A stretch of DNA of 64,000 nt, taken from assembly GCF_021026315.1 (NCBI RefSeq), contig NZ_JAJNCX010000001.1, positions 124,001 to 188,000 on the forward strand. The letters are read 5' to 3'. This document shows, piece after piece, positions 30,506 through 39,836 of the stretch; within the stretch, counting starts at the first letter, position 1; every line of letters begins with the position of its first letter. The notes beneath the pieces are model-generated. The model had not been told where the DNA came from. It saw nothing but the letters and a program-made list of their open reading frames with translations, and ran no database searches. Source of the DNA: Rhizobium sp. C4 (lineage in GTDB: Bacteria > Pseudomonadota > Alphaproteobacteria > Rhizobiales > Rhizobiaceae). The position numbers were made by a program, and so were the translations under genes.

Positions 30506-30862
30506 TCACTTCTTTTCCATGACACATTGCAGCGGATGCTGGTGTTGCCGGGCGAAATCCATCACCTGCGTCACCTTTGTCTCCGCCACCTCGTAGGTGA
30601 AAATTCCGCACTCGCCGACGCCATGGTTATGGACATGCAGCATGATGCGGGTCGCGGCCTCCCGATCCTTCTGGAAGAAACGCTCCAGAATGTGGATCAC
30701 AAATTCCATCGGGGTATAATCGTCGTTGAGAAGCAGGACGCGATAGAGGCTGGGGCGCTTTGTCTTCGGCTTGGTTCGTGTGATCACGGCGGTGCCGCGA
30801 TTGCTGCCCGTCCTGTTGTCATCATCATTTTCAGCCTGCATTTGGACCGGCATGACGATCAT
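30506..30862 (-). CDS. clpS: ClpA adaptor protein ClpS
   Basis: A 118-residue adaptor that hands N-end-rule substrates to ClpAP. The core reads [20 protein letters not shown], where the [10 protein letters not shown] segment lines the N-degron pocket, followed by [23 protein letters not shown]. The first 35 residues are the flexible extension. The ATG at 30862 is chosen because GGAG precedes it by 11 bases. Operon with clpA. Confidence 0.95.
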   Translation of the reverse strand: MIVMPVQMQAENDDDNRTGSNRGTAVITRTKPKTKRPSLYRVLLLNDDYTPMEFVIHILERFFQKDREAATRIMLHVHNHGVGECGIFTYEVAETKVTQVMDFARQHQHPLQCVMEKK

Positions 30863-31150
30863 TTCCAGATAAACTCCTTCGGCATTTCCATTCTTTCGGC
30901 CGGCTGTGTACACGCGCCCGGCCGGGGAGGCCAAGTTCCTATCTAAGTGCGCCGTCGTGCTATTTTAAGGCCTTCCGGCCGGTCCGCAACGGGAAATGAT
31001 GGCCGAGGCGGGCAAGCCCCTACATTTCTTCGTGAGAGAGACGCCGATTGCGCGAAACAGAACGCGCTATCCTGGCCGAAAAAACAAAAACCGGCCCACA
31101 AGGGAGCCGGTTTCCAAAACTCTTTCAAGACGCCTGTGAGGCGTCGGGTA
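30863..31150. other. Intergenic region between clpS and the phasin gene
   Basis: These 288 bases contain the clpS upstream region and the phasin terminator (31081-31113). I see no other gene or repeat in them. Confidence 0.5.
31081..31113 (-). terminator. Rho-independent terminator of the phasin gene
   Basis: On the minus strand AAACCGGC pairs with GCCGGTTT around a 10-base loop, followed by TTGTTTT. It lies about 40 bases after the phasin stop. Confidence 0.88.
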
Positions 31151-31507
31151 TCAGGCAGCTTCGTTGAACTGCGGAGCCTGGACGTTCGCCTTGTTCAGGG
31201 CGCTCTGGTACGGAGCATAGGCGGTCTTTGCGACTTCAGCGTAGAGTTCGCCGATCTTCGTGGCTTCGGCGACCATCTTGTCGAAGGAAGCCTTGACGAA
31301 GGAGGTCTGCAGCTCGACGGCGGCTTCGATGCTCTTCACGCCTGCAAGCTTTTCAACGTGAGCCACGCTGTCCTCGAAGGACTTCTTGGAGAAATCCGCC
31401 GCTTCAGTCGCAATCGCCTGGAAACCCTTGGTGACGGCCGAATAGTTCTTCAGCATCGTGTCCATGGCTTCCTTGCTCTTGTGGCTGGCTTCATCAAAAT
31501 TGAACAT
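31151..31507 (-). CDS. Phasin family protein
   Basis: A 118-residue, almost wholly alpha-helical protein starting MFNFDEASHKSKEAMDTMLK, of the Phasin_2 type. Phasins coat polyhydroxybutyrate granules and control their size and number. The amphipathic helix at about residues 20-95 (FQAIATEAADFSKKSFEDSV and onward) and the short A/Q/P-rich tail fit the family. The ATG at 31507 is preceded by GGTGAAG; an upstream codon at 31540 would add an atypical extension. Monocistronic with a strong terminator, suggesting high expression. Confidence 0.88.
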   Translation of the reverse strand: MFNFDEASHKSKEAMDTMLKNYSAVTKGFQAIATEAADFSKKSFEDSVAHVEKLAGVKSIEAAVELQTSFVKASFDKMVAEATKIGELYAEVAKTAYAPYQSALNKANVQAPQFNEAA

Positions 31508-31695
31508 TGCTTCACCCTTGAGTTCGAGAAGAGGCCGCATCTTTATATGCAGCGCACAAAAAAGTCAACCCAAGAGAGCTCCCGCACAAAGAGGACGCGC
31601 GAGGATAAATATATCAAATTTATGAATTTATTCGCTTTTGGCAATTGCTGCGGCGCGAACAGAACGAACGCGCCACAGGAGGCTTCGGCAGGGTC

Positions 31696-31899
31696 TCAGA
31701 GATCGATATCGAGAATGGCCATCGAGAAATTATAGGACAGTTCGCCCTCTTCCTCGTCCTTGTAGATCACGCCGAGAAACTCGTCCTCGAGATAGACTTC
31801 GGCGGAATCGTCCTTGCGCGGGCGCGCCTTCACGACGAGGGCCGGATTGAGATTGCGCTTCAGATAGGCCTCGAGCTTGCGGATTTCTTCCGGTTTCAC
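31696..31899 (-). CDS. DUF3126 family small protein
   Basis: A 67-residue cytoplasmic protein of the DUF3126 family, restricted to alphaproteobacteria and of unknown function. The body reads KPEEIRKLEAYLKRNLNPAL followed by a small beta-sheet region with ARPRKDDSAEVYLEDEFLG and the end NFSMAILDIDL. A GTG start at 31899 is proposed because AAGGA precedes it by the correct distance and it matches the family's length; no ATG fits. Divergent from the GGDEF-EAL gene. Confidence 0.8.
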   Translation of the reverse strand: MKPEEIRKLEAYLKRNLNPALVVKARPRKDDSAEVYLEDEFLGVIYKDEEEGELSYNFSMAILDIDL

Positions 31900-32102
31900 G
31901 ACTTTATCCTTATTGATGTCTGGGGATCGGGATGGCCGGCTTTTGGCATACCGGACGCAAGGCTGTAAACCCCGGGCCGGTACAGATCGTTCCCAACGGG
32001 CGAACAATCACCCTTTGCACAATCTGGGCACACACTCTATTAATCCATTCTTATTACTGACTCACTATGTTTAATAGCCATTGATGAACGGCGGGCGGTT
32101 TA

Positions 32103-34091
32103 TTGTCGGACGCGAGCAGATTTGAAAAAGCGATGAAGGTGGCGCAGGCGAAGTCGGCCTTGTCCGGCTTGTTTCTGTCGCTTGCCATGAACAGCTTCAT
32201 CGCCATTTCGCTGGCCGCCCTTCTCGTGATCGACAGGCCCAGCCGGCCGGTGCTTTACTGGCTCGTGGCCGTGCTGGTGATCAATGCGGTGCGCTTCGCC
32301 TATGTCATCGGCATTCGCCGGCGCGAAACGCTGAAGCGAAATCCCCAGCTGGTCCTGAACTTCCTGGCGCTTGGCGCGCTGATGAGCGGCATCTGCTGGT
32401 CGATCGTTCCGATTGCGCTGTCCAATATCGCCGACAGCCACGACAGCTATGTCATCTTCATCATCACCGGGATCACGGCTGGCACGCTGATCCAGGATGC
32501 CGCCTACGCGATTGCAGCACTTGCATTCCTGACGCCACCGCTGTTTGCGCTCGACACGATCATGCTGTTTTCGGGAACGTCGACGGGCTTCCTCATCGGT
32601 GCGAACGCGGTGGTCCTGACGGTCATCATCGTCCGTAACACGTTCGAGGCCGAACGACAGTTTCTTGCCCGCACGCGCAGCGCACTCGAAGCGCGAGCTC
32701 TGGCGAAATCGCTCTACAATGCCAACGCGCATATCGTGGATTCGAACAAGCAACTCGAAGTGCTCGCCCGGCAGGACGCCCTCACCGGACTATCCAATCG
32801 CGCCTCTTTCAATGAAGCCCTAAATGCCCGGCTTTCCGAACTGAGCGGCACGGACGAACTCGCCCTCGTGCTCTTCGACCTCGACCGCTTCAAGGCCGTC
32901 AACGACACCTATGGTCACCGTGCCGGCGACAAGCTGCTTCTGGCCTTCACGCGCAAGCTGAGAACCCTCTCCGGCCCCGAGGATCTTCTTGCGCGCCTGG
33001 GCGGCGACGAGTTCGCGGCCGTCATTTCCGGTACCGGAGCAACCGAGCGCTCGCGCATCTTCGCGACCCGGGTCGTCGAAGGCTTTCGCGATCCGATCAT
33101 CGAGGGCGGTCTGCAGACGCGAAGCGGTGCCAGCGCCGGCGTCTCCTTTGCACCGGAACATGCACGCGAACCCGACGGTCTCTTTGCTGCCGCGGACATG
33201 GCGCTCTACGACGCCAAGGAGCGTGGCCGACGTCTCGTTTCGGTCTTCAACAGCACGCTGCGCGAACGCCTGAACCGGCAGCGCCTCATCGAGGCAACAC
33301 TGCCGGCGGCGATTGCCAATGGCGACGTGCGCGCCGTCTTCCAGCCGCAGGTCTCGCTGATCAATGGCGACGTCATCGGTTTCGAGACCCTGATGCGCTG
33401 GTACGATCCGGTTCTCGGCCACGTCAATCCGCAGGAAATCGGGGAAGTCGCGGCCAATGCGCATATGGGCCACCATGTGACGCGCTTCATGCTGACGAAG
33501 GCCTGCGAATTCCTGCGCGCCATCGGTGATGCCGGGCGCCTCGACATCCCGGTTGCCGTCAACATTTCGCCGCGCGAATTCGCCAACGTCTCGCCTGCCG
33601 ACATGTTCATCGAGGTCGCAGCCGAATACAATATCGATCCCGACCGGATCGAGATCGAAATCACGGAAGAGACGCTGTTCGACACCAAGAGCTCAAACCA
33701 CCAGCTCGTCCGCCTCAAGAAGGCAGGCTTCAAGATCGCGGTGGACGACTTCGGCATGGGGCACTCGTCGCTCTCCTATCTCATCGACATGCGGATCGAC
33801 CGCCTGAAGATCGACCGCAACTTCATCACCGGCATTGCGCACAACAAGCACAATCAGGCGCTGGTGACCGCCCTCCTCACCCTCGGCAATGCGCTCGACC
33901 TTGCGATTCTCGTGGAAGGCGTGGAAACCCGCGAAGAAGCGGAAAAGCTCATCGAGCTCGGCTGTGATCAGGCCCAGGGCTTCCTGTTCTCCAAGGCATT
34001 GACCCCGTCCGACGCCGCGCTCTGGCTTGCCCAGCGCGAGCTGATCGGCAAGGATGTCATCAAGCTCGGCTCCAGCAAGCGCATCGCCTGA
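32103..34091 (+). CDS. Membrane GGDEF-EAL protein (cyclic-di-GMP synthase/phosphodiesterase)
   Basis: A 662-residue protein: about five or six membrane helices (residues 15-190), a coiled linker, a GGDEF domain with intact LARLGGDEFAA near residue 300, and an EAL domain whose signature reads ETLMR. The EAL metal and catalytic residues look present (NISPREF, EIEITEE, DDFGMGHSS, KIDRNFI, EGVET). The inhibitory I-site RxxD before GGDEF is missing (GPED), so feedback inhibition is not expected. The start is a TTG at 32103; an ATG at 32133 is an alternative, and neither has a strong ribosome site. Cyclic-di-GMP turnover controls attachment and motility in this group; the input signal is unknown. 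Confidence 0.9.
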   Translation: MSDASRFEKAMKVAQAKSALSGLFLSLAMNSFIAISLAALLVIDRPSRPVLYWLVAVLVINAVRFAYVIGIRRRETLKRNPQLVLNFLALGALMSGICWSIVPIALSNIADSHDSYVIFIITGITAGTLIQDAAYAIAALAFLTPPLFALDTIMLFSGTSTGFLIGANAVVLTVIIVRNTFEAERQFLARTRSALEARALAKSLYNANAHIVDSNKQLEVLARQDALTGLSNRASFNEALNARLSELSGTDELALVLFDLDRFKAVNDTYGHRAGDKLLLAFTRKLRTLSGPEDLLARLGGDEFAAVISGTGATERSRIFATRVVEGFRDPIIEGGLQTRSGASAGVSFAPEHAREPDGLFAAADMALYDAKERGRRLVSVFNSTLRERLNRQRLIEATLPAAIANGDVRAVFQPQVSLINGDVIGFETLMRWYDPVLGHVNPQEIGEVAANAHMGHHVTRFMLTKACEFLRAIGDAGRLDIPVAVNISPREFANVSPADMFIEVAAEYNIDPDRIEIEITEETLFDTKSSNHQLVRLKKAGFKIAVDDFGMGHSSLSYLIDMRIDRLKIDRNFITGIAHNKHNQALVTALLTLGNALDLAILVEGVETREEAEKLIELGCDQAQGFLFSKALTPSDAALWLAQRELIGKDVIKLGSSKRIA

Positions 34092-34105
34092 ACATACTGG
34101 TCCGC

Positions 34106-34137
34106 ACCGGTTTCAGCCGGGAGCGACCGGTTTTCTT
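34106..34137 (+). terminator. Possible terminator after the GGDEF-EAL gene
   Basis: ACCGGT (34106-34111) and ACCGGT (34126-34131) can pair, with a CCGG pair inside, and TTTTCTTT follows. It lies 15 bases after the stop. The stem is short, so confidence is moderate. Confidence 0.4.
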
Positions 34138-34339
34138 TGGAACCATGCCAGGAGATGTTCTCCTTGAGATCATGCTTCTGCTCCCGGTTTTGACCCCGAC
34201 CTTATCGCAAAACTACCGCGCACTTTTCCCTGACACGCTTTAAAGGCTTCACGTTGCCTTGCTTTTCTTTTATGGAACACGCAAAAAACCGTTCATGTCG
34301 GGTCAGTCGGCCCGGATCAATGCGAGGACACCTTCGTCA

Positions 34340-36232
34340 ATGCTCGATCTCCTGAGGCGCGGCGCGCAAACCTGGGTCGCCAAAATCTTCTTCGTGCTAC
34401 TGGTCGGCTCGTTCGGCGTGTGGGGTGTTTCCCGTTCGCTCGTCGCCAGCACGCCGGACGCCGTCATTACGGTGGGCGACCAGAAGGTCGGGATGCATGA
34501 ATATCGTCTGGCCTATGAACGGCAGATCTCCGGCATCTCGCGCCAGATCGGCCAGCGGATCACGCCCGAGCAGGCGCGTGCGTTCGGCATCGAACAGCAG
34601 GTCTTCGGGCAGCTCGCTGCCGGTGCTGCACTCGATCAGCTTTCCATCAAGATGAAGCTCGGTCTTTCCGAGGCGCGTCTCGCCGAAGAAATCGCCAAGG
34701 AGCCGGCTTTCCGTGCTGCCAACGGCAAGTTCGACCGCCAGGTCTTTGCCGCAACGCTGCGCAATGCAGGCTTCACCGAAGCGGACTATATCCAGAGCCA
34801 GACGAAGGTTGCGATCCGCAGCCAGCTCGTCGACGCCATTGCCGATGGCTTCAAGGCACCCAAGACGCTGACGGACGCAATGGCGCAGTATCGTTCGCAG
34901 ACGCGTGACATCAAGTATGTACTTCTGTCCTCGTCGAATGTCGAAGCCGTCAAGCCGCCGGCAGATGACGTGCTCTCCAAGTGGTATGACGAGCACAAGG
35001 CGGCCTATCGCGCGCCCGAATACCGCAAGTTCACCTACATGAAGCTCGAGCCCGCCGACATTCAGGACGCGGCTGCGATCTCGGATGCCGACATCAAGGC
35101 GGACTACGAGAAGAACAAGAGCCGCTACCTGACGCCGGGCTCGCGGTCGATCGAACTGCTCCCCTTCCCGGACAAGGCCGCCGCCGACAAGGCGGACCAG
35201 CGTCTGAAATCGGGCGAGATCACTTTCGACAAGTTCATCGAGGAGACCGGCCGTAAGCCTGCTGACGTCATGCTCGGCAATTTCGAGAAGTCCAAGGTTC
35301 CGGATCCGAAGATCGCCGAAGCAGCCTTTGCCATTCCCGCCGATGGCGGCGTCAGCGGTGTTGTCGAGGGCGCGTTCGGCCCGGTCATCCTGCGCGTCAC
35401 AAACATCAAGCCCGACAGCCAGAGCTCGCTGGATCAGGTCAAGGACAAGATCCGTCGCGAAATCGCCCTCGCGCAGGCCGCACAGGACATCATGAATGTC
35501 CGCGACCGCTACGAAGACCTGCGCGCATCGGGCGCGTCGCTTGAAGAAGCTGCCAAGCAGCTAAAGCTCAGCTCCATGACGGTCGAGGCCGTTGATGCGA
35601 CAGGCAAGGACATGAAGGGCGAGCCCGTCAAGGACCTTCCTGCCCAGCAGAAGCTTCTGGGCGAGGTCTTCAAGACCGAACAGGGCGTCGACGCGTTGCC
35701 GATCAGCATCGGCCAGGACGGCTATGTCTGGTTCGACGTGAAGGATGTCATCGCCGCCCGCGACCGCAAGCTGGATGAGGTTCGCGATCGCGTTCTCGCC
35801 GACTGGACGACCGAGCAGACGCAGAAGGAAGTCGATGCGAAGGCAGAGGCGATCCTGAAGGACATCAAGGGCGGCAAGGCGCTTGCCGAGGTTGCGGCAG
35901 GTCTTGGCGTGAATGTCGAGGAAAAGACGGGCATCAAGCGCAACGCCGAGGATGCCGTTCTCAGCCCGCAGGCAATTGCCGCAGCATTCGGTGGCGCCGA
36001 AGGTCATGCCGATGCAGCATGGACGGCGGACAAGAGCGAGAAGATCATTCTGCAGGTCACGGCAACCGGCACGGACACGAATGTCGATCCGCTCGCTGGC
36101 GACAACCGCCAGATCGAGCAGCTCGCCAATTCTGCCGGCGACGACATGCTCGACGAAATGGTCACCAAGCTGCAGGGCCAGTACGGCGTCTCGATCAACC
36201 AGACGCTCGCCCAGCAGGCGGTCACGCGATAA
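34340..36232 (+). CDS. ppiD: PpiD-like periplasmic peptidyl-prolyl isomerase/foldase
   Basis: A 630-residue inner-membrane-anchored chaperone. A single N-terminal helix (KIFFVLLVGSFGVWGVSRSL, about residues 16-35) anchors a SurA-like N-domain (about 40-220), a parvulin-type region (about 235-390) and a C-terminal domain. PpiD helps outer-membrane and periplasmic proteins leave the Sec translocon. The ATG at 34340 is preferred over in-frame starts at 34259 because the membrane anchor then lies at its usual place. It lies 27 bases before trpD. Confidence 0.88.
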   Translation: MLDLLRRGAQTWVAKIFFVLLVGSFGVWGVSRSLVASTPDAVITVGDQKVGMHEYRLAYERQISGISRQIGQRITPEQARAFGIEQQVFGQLAAGAALDQLSIKMKLGLSEARLAEEIAKEPAFRAANGKFDRQVFAATLRNAGFTEADYIQSQTKVAIRSQLVDAIADGFKAPKTLTDAMAQYRSQTRDIKYVLLSSSNVEAVKPPADDVLSKWYDEHKAAYRAPEYRKFTYMKLEPADIQDAAAISDADIKADYEKNKSRYLTPGSRSIELLPFPDKAAADKADQRLKSGEITFDKFIEETGRKPADVMLGNFEKSKVPDPKIAEAAFAIPADGGVSGVVEGAFGPVILRVTNIKPDSQSSLDQVKDKIRREIALAQAAQDIMNVRDRYEDLRASGASLEEAAKQLKLSSMTVEAVDATGKDMKGEPVKDLPAQQKLLGEVFKTEQGVDALPISIGQDGYVWFDVKDVIAARDRKLDEVRDRVLADWTTEQTQKEVDAKAEAILKDIKGGKALAEVAAGLGVNVEEKTGIKRNAEDAVLSPQAIAAAFGGAEGHADAAWTADKSEKIILQVTATGTDTNVDPLAGDNRQIEQLANSAGDDMLDEMVTKLQGQYGVSINQTLAQQAVTR

Positions 36233-36259
36233 GGCGGCTTGCGAGCCGGGGGAGTTTTC

Positions 36260-37276
36260 ATGCCTGACTTGAAGCAGCACATCGCAAAGGTCGCGGCCGG
36301 CGAAAGCCTGAATGTCGAGGAGGCGCGGGACGCCTTCTCGATCATCATGAGCGGCGAAGCCACGCTGGCGCAGATCGGGGGCTTCCTGATGGCGCTTCGC
36401 GTTCGCGGCGAGACCGTGCCGGAGATTGCCGGCGCCGTCGGCGTCATGCGCGAGAAGATGCTTCGGGTTGATGCCCCGGCCAATGCCGTCGATATCGTCG
36501 GCACCGGCGGCGACGGGATGAAGACCTACAACATCTCGACGCTCGCATCGCTGATCGTGGCGGGTACGGGCGTGCCCGTTGCCAAGCACGGGAACCGGGC
36601 CCTTTCCTCGAAGTCTGGCGCCGCCGATGCCTTGACGGCGCTTGGCGTGAAACTGGATATCGGGCCGCAGGAAATATCGGCCTGCATTCGCGAGGCCGGC
36701 ATCGGCTTCATGTTTGCGCAGCTCCATCATTCGGCGATGCGCCATGTTGGCCCTGCCCGCGCCGAACTCGGCACGCGCACGATCTTCAACATTCTAGGAC
36801 CGCTTGCAAACCCGGCTGGCGTCAAGCGGCAGCTGGTCGGCGTCTTCTCGCCGCAATGGCTGCATCCTATCGCAGAGACGCTGCGTGAACTCGGCTCGGA
36901 AAGCGTCTGGGTCGTGCATGGCAGCGGGCTTGACGAAGTGACGACAACCGGGACGACGGATGTCGTGGCCCTGGAAGACGGCAAGATCCGCGCCTTCAAA
37001 CTCACCCCGGCCGATTTCGGTCTGGAGACGGCGACGCTCGATGACATTCGCGGTGGCGATGGCGAAGAGAATGCGAGGGCTCTGCGTGCCGTTCTCGATG
37101 GCGAGAAGAACGCCTATCGGGATATTGCGCTCGCCAATGCGGCTGCGTCCCTGGTGGTGGCGGGTGTTGCCGCAGACATCAAGACCGGCATGACGATCGC
37201 CATCGAATCGCTCGAAAGCGGCGCTACCGCTGGCGCGCTCGACACGCTGATTGCCGTGTCGAATTCCGCCGAATAA
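36260..37276 (+). CDS. trpD: Anthranilate phosphoribosyltransferase
   Basis: A 338-residue enzyme that joins anthranilate to PRPP in tryptophan synthesis. The phosphoribosyl-binding motif [14 protein letters not shown] is at about residues 82-95, and [16 protein letters not shown] follows at about 109-124. A GGGGGAG ribosome site precedes the ATG at 36260. It forms an operon with trpC, 21 bases on, then moaC and moeA. Confidence 0.96.
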   Translation: MPDLKQHIAKVAAGESLNVEEARDAFSIIMSGEATLAQIGGFLMALRVRGETVPEIAGAVGVMREKMLRVDAPANAVDIVGTGGDGMKTYNISTLASLIVAGTGVPVAKHGNRALSSKSGAADALTALGVKLDIGPQEISACIREAGIGFMFAQLHHSAMRHVGPARAELGTRTIFNILGPLANPAGVKRQLVGVFSPQWLHPIAETLRELGSESVWVVHGSGLDEVTTTGTTDVVALEDGKIRAFKLTPADFGLETATLDDIRGGDGEENARALRAVLDGEKNAYRDIALANAAASLVVAGVAADIKTGMTIAIESLESGATAGALDTLIAVSNSAE

Positions 37277-37297
37277 GCGAATGGGCAGGAGCCTCCC

Positions 37298-38113
37298 GTG
37301 ACTGATATCCTGAAAAAGATCGAAGCCTACAAGCGCGAGGAAATCGCCGCTGCAAAGGCTGCCGTTCCGCTCGCAGAACTGAAAGCCCGGGCAGCCGACC
37401 AAGCGGCGCCACGCGGTTTTGCAAAAGCTCTGAAGGCGAAACAGGACGCAGGTGTTTTCGGCCTGATCGCCGAGATCAAGAAGGCAAGCCCCTCGAAGGG
37501 GCTCATCCGTCCCGATTTCGATCCGCCGGCTCTGGCCGCAGCCTATGAAGCCGGCGGCGCAGCCTGCCTGTCCGTGCTGACCGACACGCCCAGCTTTCAG
37601 GGTGCACCGGAATTTCTGACGGAAGCCCGCAAGGCCTGCTCGCTTCCCGCCCTGCGCAAGGATTTCATGTTCGAGACCTATCAGGTCCATGAAGCACGCG
37701 CCTGGGGTGCGGATGCCATTCTTCTCATCATGGCGAGCCTCTCCGACGACGAAGCCCGCCGGCTCGAAGACGAAGCCTTTTCGCTCGGTATGGATGTTCT
37801 GGTCGAGGTGCATGACGAAGAGGAAACGGAACGGGCGCTCAAGCTCACCTCGCCGCTCCTCGGCATCAACAACCGCAACCTGAGAACCTTCGAAGTCAGT
37901 CTCAACGTCAGCGAGCGGCTTGCAAAGATGGTGCCTGCCGACAAGCTTCTCGTCGGCGAAAGCGGCATTTTCACCCACGACGACTGCCAGCGCCTGAAGG
38001 CGAGCGGCATTTCGACCTTCCTCGTTGGCGAAAGCCTGATGCGGCAGGCGGACGTGGCTGCGGCAACGCGCCTGCTGCTCACCGGTCAGGCAACAAGCGT
38101 TGCAGCCGAATGA
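37298..38113 (+). CDS. trpC: Indole-3-glycerol phosphate synthase
   Basis: A 271-residue TIM-barrel enzyme forming indole-3-glycerol phosphate in the tryptophan pathway. It shows [20 protein letters not shown] (about 52-71), [20 protein letters not shown] near 115 and [12 protein letters not shown] near 190. GTG start at 37298 with GGAG upstream. It is a monofunctional TrpC, without the TrpF part found fused in E. coli. Overlaps moaC by 4 bases. Confidence 0.96.
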   Translation: MTDILKKIEAYKREEIAAAKAAVPLAELKARAADQAAPRGFAKALKAKQDAGVFGLIAEIKKASPSKGLIRPDFDPPALAAAYEAGGAACLSVLTDTPSFQGAPEFLTEARKACSLPALRKDFMFETYQVHEARAWGADAILLIMASLSDDEARRLEDEAFSLGMDVLVEVHDEEETERALKLTSPLLGINNRNLRTFEVSLNVSERLAKMVPADKLLVGESGIFTHDDCQRLKASGISTFLVGESLMRQADVAAATRLLLTGQATSVAAE

Positions 38114-38619
38114 CGGACGGGCTGACCCATATCAACGAAAAGGGCGACGCCCACATGGTCGATGTGGGTGCCAAGGCTGAGACAGAGCGGACGGCGAGTG
38201 CCGAGGGCTTCATTCGCATGAAGCCGGAGACGCTGGCGCTCATTCGCTCCGGCTCGGCCAAGAAAGGCGACGTGCTTGCGACCGCACGCATCGCCGGCAT
38301 CATGGCCGCCAAGCAGACCTCGAACCTCATTCCCCTGTGCCATCCGCTGATGCTGACAAAGGTCACGGTGGAGATCGAGGAAGTGCCGACGCTGCCCGGC
38401 TATCGCGTCGTGACGACGGCGAAGCTGACCGGCAAGACGGGCGTGGAGATGGAAGCGCTGACAGCGTGTTCTGTCGCCTGTCTCACGATCTATGACATGG
38501 CCAAGGCCGCCGAAAAGGGCATGGAAATCGGCCCCATCCGCCTGCTGGCGAAGTCTGGCGGCAAGTCCGGCGATTATTCGTATGAGGGCGGAGCGGGCGA
38601 TGACATTGTTGCCGGTTGA
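38110..38619 (+). CDS. moaC: Cyclic pyranopterin monophosphate synthase MoaC
   Basis: A 169-residue enzyme of molybdenum-cofactor synthesis, forming cyclic pyranopterin monophosphate. Family landmarks are [19 protein letters not shown] (11-29), [13 protein letters not shown] near residue 77 with the conserved histidine, and [20 protein letters not shown] near 112. The start overlaps the trpC stop (ATGA), and its 3' end overlaps the moeA start by 20 bases, so three genes are coupled although tryptophan and cofactor pathways are unrelated. Confidence 0.96.
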   Translation: MTDGLTHINEKGDAHMVDVGAKAETERTASAEGFIRMKPETLALIRSGSAKKGDVLATARIAGIMAAKQTSNLIPLCHPLMLTKVTVEIEEVPTLPGYRVVTTAKLTGKTGVEMEALTACSVACLTIYDMAKAAEKGMEIGPIRLLAKSGGKSGDYSYEGGAGDDIVAG

Positions 38620-39823
38620 TACGGCGCTCGCCCGGCTGCTCGCGCTCGCCAAGCCCATTTCCGAGAGCGAAACGCTGCCGCTTGACGCCTGCGCCGGCCG
38701 CGTTCTCGCCTCGGATCTGACAGCCCGGCTCACCCAGCCGCCCTTCGACTCCTCCGCCATGGACGGTTACGCGATCCGCGCCGCGGACGCGCGTGCCGAT
38801 GTGCGGCTCACGCTGATCGGCGAATCCGCCGCGGGCCATGCCTTCGACGGTGTTGTCGGACCGGGAGAAACGGTGCGCATCTTCACCGGCGCGCCGGTGC
38901 CGGAAGGCGCCGATGCGGTCCTCCTGCAGGAAGACGCCATTCGCCATGAGGATGGTACGATCGGGATGAGCTTCTTTCCCGAACCACGCCGGCATATCCG
39001 GCCGCGGGGTCAGGATTTCCGCGAAGGTGAAACGATCCTGAAGACCGGCGCCGTGATGACGCCATCGCGCCTCATGGTCGCTGCGGCGATGGACCATGCT
39101 GAACTCTCGGTCAGGCGGCACACCCGGGTCGGCCTGCTCGCCACGGGCGACGAACTGGTGCGGCCCGGCGAGCCGCGCGCGGCAAGCCAGATCATCGCGT
39201 CGAACACGTTTGCGGTTGCAGCCCTTGCACGCGACTGCGGCGCCGACATAACCGATCTCGGTATTGCCCGCGACACGATGGAAGATCTTGCCGCGCGGAT
39301 CGCCGCGGCGCGCGCCGCACGGCTCGACGTTCTCGTCACGCTCGGCGGAGCCTCCGTCGGCGACCATGACCTCGTGCAGAAGGCGCTCAAGGACGCCGGC
39401 ATGCAGCTGGATTTCTGGCAGATCGCCATGCGCCCCGGAAAGCCGCTGATGGTCGGCTCGCTCGGCGACATGGTCGTCATCGGCCTGCCCGGCAATCCGG
39501 TTTCGAGCCTGGTCTGCAGCCTGCTGTTCCTGGAGCCGGTCCTGGCGAAACTCGCAGGTCTGGCAGCGCCAAAGCGCGAGGCCGATGTGATCGTGGCCAG
39601 GGCGCTCGGCGAAAACGACAAGCGGCGCGACCACCTGCGCGCCACGCTCGACCGCAACGAACAGGGGCGGCTTGTCGCGACACCGTTCGACAAGCAGGAT
39701 TCCTCGATGATGAACGTGCTGGCGCAGGCCGGCTGCCTCATCATCCGGGAACCCTTTGCGCCGCCGCTGGCCGCCGGAGAAACGGCGCGCGCGATCGTCC
39801 TTCGCGATCCTGAAACAGCCTGA
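38600..39823 (+). CDS. moeA: Molybdopterin molybdenumtransferase MoeA
   Basis: A 407-residue enzyme inserting molybdate into adenylylated molybdopterin. Domain landmarks: [15 protein letters not shown] (about 43-57), [10 protein letters not shown] near 135, [13 protein letters not shown] near 180 and [14 protein letters not shown] near 245. The ATG at 38600 overlaps the end of moaC by 20 bases and is the start matching the usual N-terminus. It converges with nnr, 13 bases away. In my recollection of related genomes lexA often follows moeA; here lexA is 35 kb away. Confidence 0.95.
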   Translation: MTLLPVDTALARLLALAKPISESETLPLDACAGRVLASDLTARLTQPPFDSSAMDGYAIRAADARADVRLTLIGESAAGHAFDGVVGPGETVRIFTGAPVPEGADAVLLQEDAIRHEDGTIGMSFFPEPRRHIRPRGQDFREGETILKTGAVMTPSRLMVAAAMDHAELSVRRHTRVGLLATGDELVRPGEPRAASQIIASNTFAVAALARDCGADITDLGIARDTMEDLAARIAAARAARLDVLVTLGGASVGDHDLVQKALKDAGMQLDFWQIAMRPGKPLMVGSLGDMVVIGLPGNPVSSLVCSLLFLEPVLAKLAGLAAPKREADVIVARALGENDKRRDHLRATLDRNEQGRLVATPFDKQDSSMMNVLAQAGCLIIREPFAPPLAAGETARAIVLRDPETA

Positions 39824-39836
39824 TTGTCTCTGCCGC

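Noticed and set aside
32040-32054. TTAA-N7-TTAT considered as a CtrA site before the GGDEF-EAL gene
   Set aside because: One base off the consensus in an AT-rich stretch, with no second site; too likely by chance.
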